Assembly: GCF_000474745.1 (NCBI RefSeq)
Contig: NZ_ASJR01000003.1
Coordinates: forward strand, 62,001-126,000
Direction of reading: 5' to 3'
DNA from: Chitinivibrio alkaliphilus ACht1
GTDB lineage: Bacteria > Fibrobacterota > Chitinivibrionia > Chitinivibrionales > Chitinivibrionaceae
DNA length: 64,000 nucleotides
Shown: positions 62,851-64,000 of the stretch, piece after piece
How positions within the stretch are numbered: the first letter of the stretch is position 1
Layout: each line of letters begins with the position of its first letter
Made by a program: the position numbers and the translations under genes
Notes under the pieces: model-generated
Seen by the model: the letters and a program-made list of their open reading frames with translations, nothing else
What the model was told of the DNA's origin: nothing
The model's database searches: none

Positions 62851-64000
62851 ATGGAAAAGAACGAACTGTATGATATTGCGGTGATTGGCCTTGCCGTTAT
62901 GGGGCAAAATCTTATTTTAAACATGGCAGACCACGGATACCGTGTGGTTGCTTTTAATCGAAGCAGAGAAAAGGTGGAGTCGTTCATAGATGGTCCTGCA
63001 AAGGGGTACGACGCTATTTATGGCGCCCGTTCTTTGGAGGATGTCTTTGCACGCCTTGCACGTCCCGCACGAATACTACTTATGGTTCGGGCTGGTGATG
63101 CGGTTGATGCGCTTATTGAACAGCTTCAACCCTGGCTTCAGAATGGGGATGTTGTGATTGACGGGGGCAATGCTAACTATGAAGATACGGTTCGTCGTGA
63201 GCGGACGCTCTCTGAAGCGGGGATTCACTTTATGGGGGTGGGTATCTCCGGTGGTGAAGAAGGCGCGCGTCGGGGCCCATCCATAATGCCCGGGGGGGAT
63301 TTAGCAGGATGGCCCCATGTAGAAGATTTGTTTAAGACTATTTCTGCAACTGCCCATGATGGGGCTCCTTGCTGTGAATGGGTTGGTGCATCTGGGGCGG
63401 GGCATTTTGTAAAAATGGTCCATAATGGTATTGAGTATGGAGATATGCAGTTGATTACCGAGGCGTATCTTTTGTTGAAATATGGTTTAGGAAAATCAAA
63501 TGAAGAGATGGCAGATATATTTGAGGAGTGGAATACTGGCGAGTTAGATAGTTATCTTATTGATATTACAGCGGATATCTTGCGTTATAGCACAGATGAA
63601 GGTCCGCTTATTGATACGATTCTTGACGCGGCTGGTCAAAAGGGTACCGGTAAATGGACGCTTATGAACGGAGCAAATATGGGGGTTCCCCTCACTCTAA
63701 TAGGAGAAGCTGTTTTTGCTCGTTCTCTTTCGGCGCGGGTTGAGGAGCGGCATGTGGCTGAAGAGGCATACGGTGTTCCTGGCACCGCCAATCTGCGTGG
63801 GCAAATTAGTGTGGAGGATATTCGTCGTGCTCTTTTTAGCGCAAAGGTTATCTCCTATGCCCAGGGGTTCATGCTTATCAACACGGCAAATGTGGAAACA
63901 GGATGGGGGATCGATCAAAGCACCGTGGCGCTTATTTGGCGTGGAGGGTGTATTATTCGGAGTGTTTTTCTCGATGATATCTCCCGGGCCGTAGGCCAAA
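62851..64000 (+). CDS. gnd: 6-phosphogluconate dehydrogenase, C-terminal part beyond the window
   Basis: The frame is open from ATG 62851 (after AAGGAG) to the window edge, 383 codons. It begins YDIAVIGLAVMGQNLILNM, the NADP-binding fingerprint (GLAVMG instead of the more common GLGVMG or GLAVMG). Later it has KMVHNGIEYGDMQL and GTGKWT, active-site motifs of the family. It oxidatively decarboxylates 6-phosphogluconate to ribulose-5-phosphate. Roughly 100 residues are missing at the right edge. Confidence 0.96.
   Translation, partial: MEKNELYDIAVIGLAVMGQNLILNMADHGYRVVAFNRSREKVESFIDGPAKGYDAIYGARSLEDVFARLARPARILLMVRAGDAVDALIEQLQPWLQNGDVVIDGGNANYEDTVRRERTLSEAGIHFMGVGISGGEEGARRGPSIMPGGDLAGWPHVEDLFKTISATAHDGAPCCEWVGASGAGHFVKMVHNGIEYGDMQLITEAYLLLKYGLGKSNEEMADIFEEWNTGELDSYLIDITADILRYSTDEGPLIDTILDAAGQKGTGKWTLMNGANMGVPLTLIGEAVFARSLSARVEERHVAEEAYGVPGTANLRGQISVEDIRRALFSAKVISYAQGFMLINTANVETGWGIDQSTVALIWRGGCIIRSVFLDDISRAVGQ

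Noticed and set aside
1-64000. tRNA genes, rRNA genes, CRISPR arrays, insertion sequences and riboswitches
   Set aside because: Intergenic regions are short and I recognised none of these by eye. A structured-RNA search would be needed to exclude small RNAs.

Overview
The window looks like a chromosomal segment of a Gram-negative, probably anaerobic, polysaccharide-degrading bacterium of the Fibrobacterota / Chitinivibrio type. That placement is an inference. It rests on a secreted GH19 chitinase and a GH2 exo-glucosaminidase-like enzyme, secreted proteins ending in FlgD-Ig-like or type IX-like sorting domains, a PorV/PorQ-like outer-membrane protein, lipoproteins, a complete mreBCD-mrdA-rodA operon, and a GC content near 50 %. 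No rRNA, tRNA, CRISPR array, insertion sequence or phage gene was seen. Coding density is very high and many neighbouring genes overlap by 4 nt.

Layout: 1-4.6 kb, an RND efflux system (end of the fusion protein, the pump, an outer-membrane lipoprotein). 4.6-8.9 kb, serS, htpG and a kinase-like protein. 9-20 kb, a chitin/chitosan region: a dockerin/cohesin-like secreted protein, GH2, argC, a beta-helix protein, the GH19 chitinase and a large subtilisin-like protease. 20-23.3 kb, an L,D-transpeptidase, a Mur ligase, an unknown protein and a lipoate-ligase-like protein. 26.7-23.3 kb (minus), biotin genes bioC, bioF and a BioH-like esterase behind a SprT-like metalloprotein. 26.7-35.2 kb, an envelope operon: a giant TPR protein, a Crp-type regulator, a PASTA protein, a TPR lipoprotein, a small lipoprotein and a PorQ-like protein. 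41-35 kb (minus), the rod-shape operon. 43.9-41 kb (minus), spoU-trpR-gmk-Ser/Thr kinase-yraN. 43.9-46.9 kb, a TIM-barrel protein, tsaB, an exported protein and nth. 53.7-46.9 kb (minus), sulfate assimilation plus siroheme/haem genes ending in a HemC-CobA-HemD triple fusion. 54.8-57.9 kb (minus), a four-gene operon of unknown function (DUF1858-solute-binding protein, HypB-like GTPase, ABC ATPase without permease, zinc ribbon) facing a Crp/Fnr regulator. The end holds trxA, a second subtilase with a type IX-like tail, pgl and the start of gnd.

The most interesting candidate system is the 54.8-58.7 kb locus. A perfect TGTAA-N6-TTACA palindrome lies between regulator and operon, centred exactly where a class II activator would sit relative to a good -10 box. 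A DUF1858-like helical module appears at the N-terminus of both the binding protein and the ATPase, and there is no membrane permease.

Three genes (the outer-membrane efflux lipoprotein, cysN and the DUF1858 protein) each carry a one-base frameshift inside a homopolymer run. The common mechanism suggests sequencing error rather than three pseudogenes, so I describe each as one gene. Start codons were chosen from ribosome-binding sites, overlap with neighbours and family N-termini, and often differ from the longest open frame.
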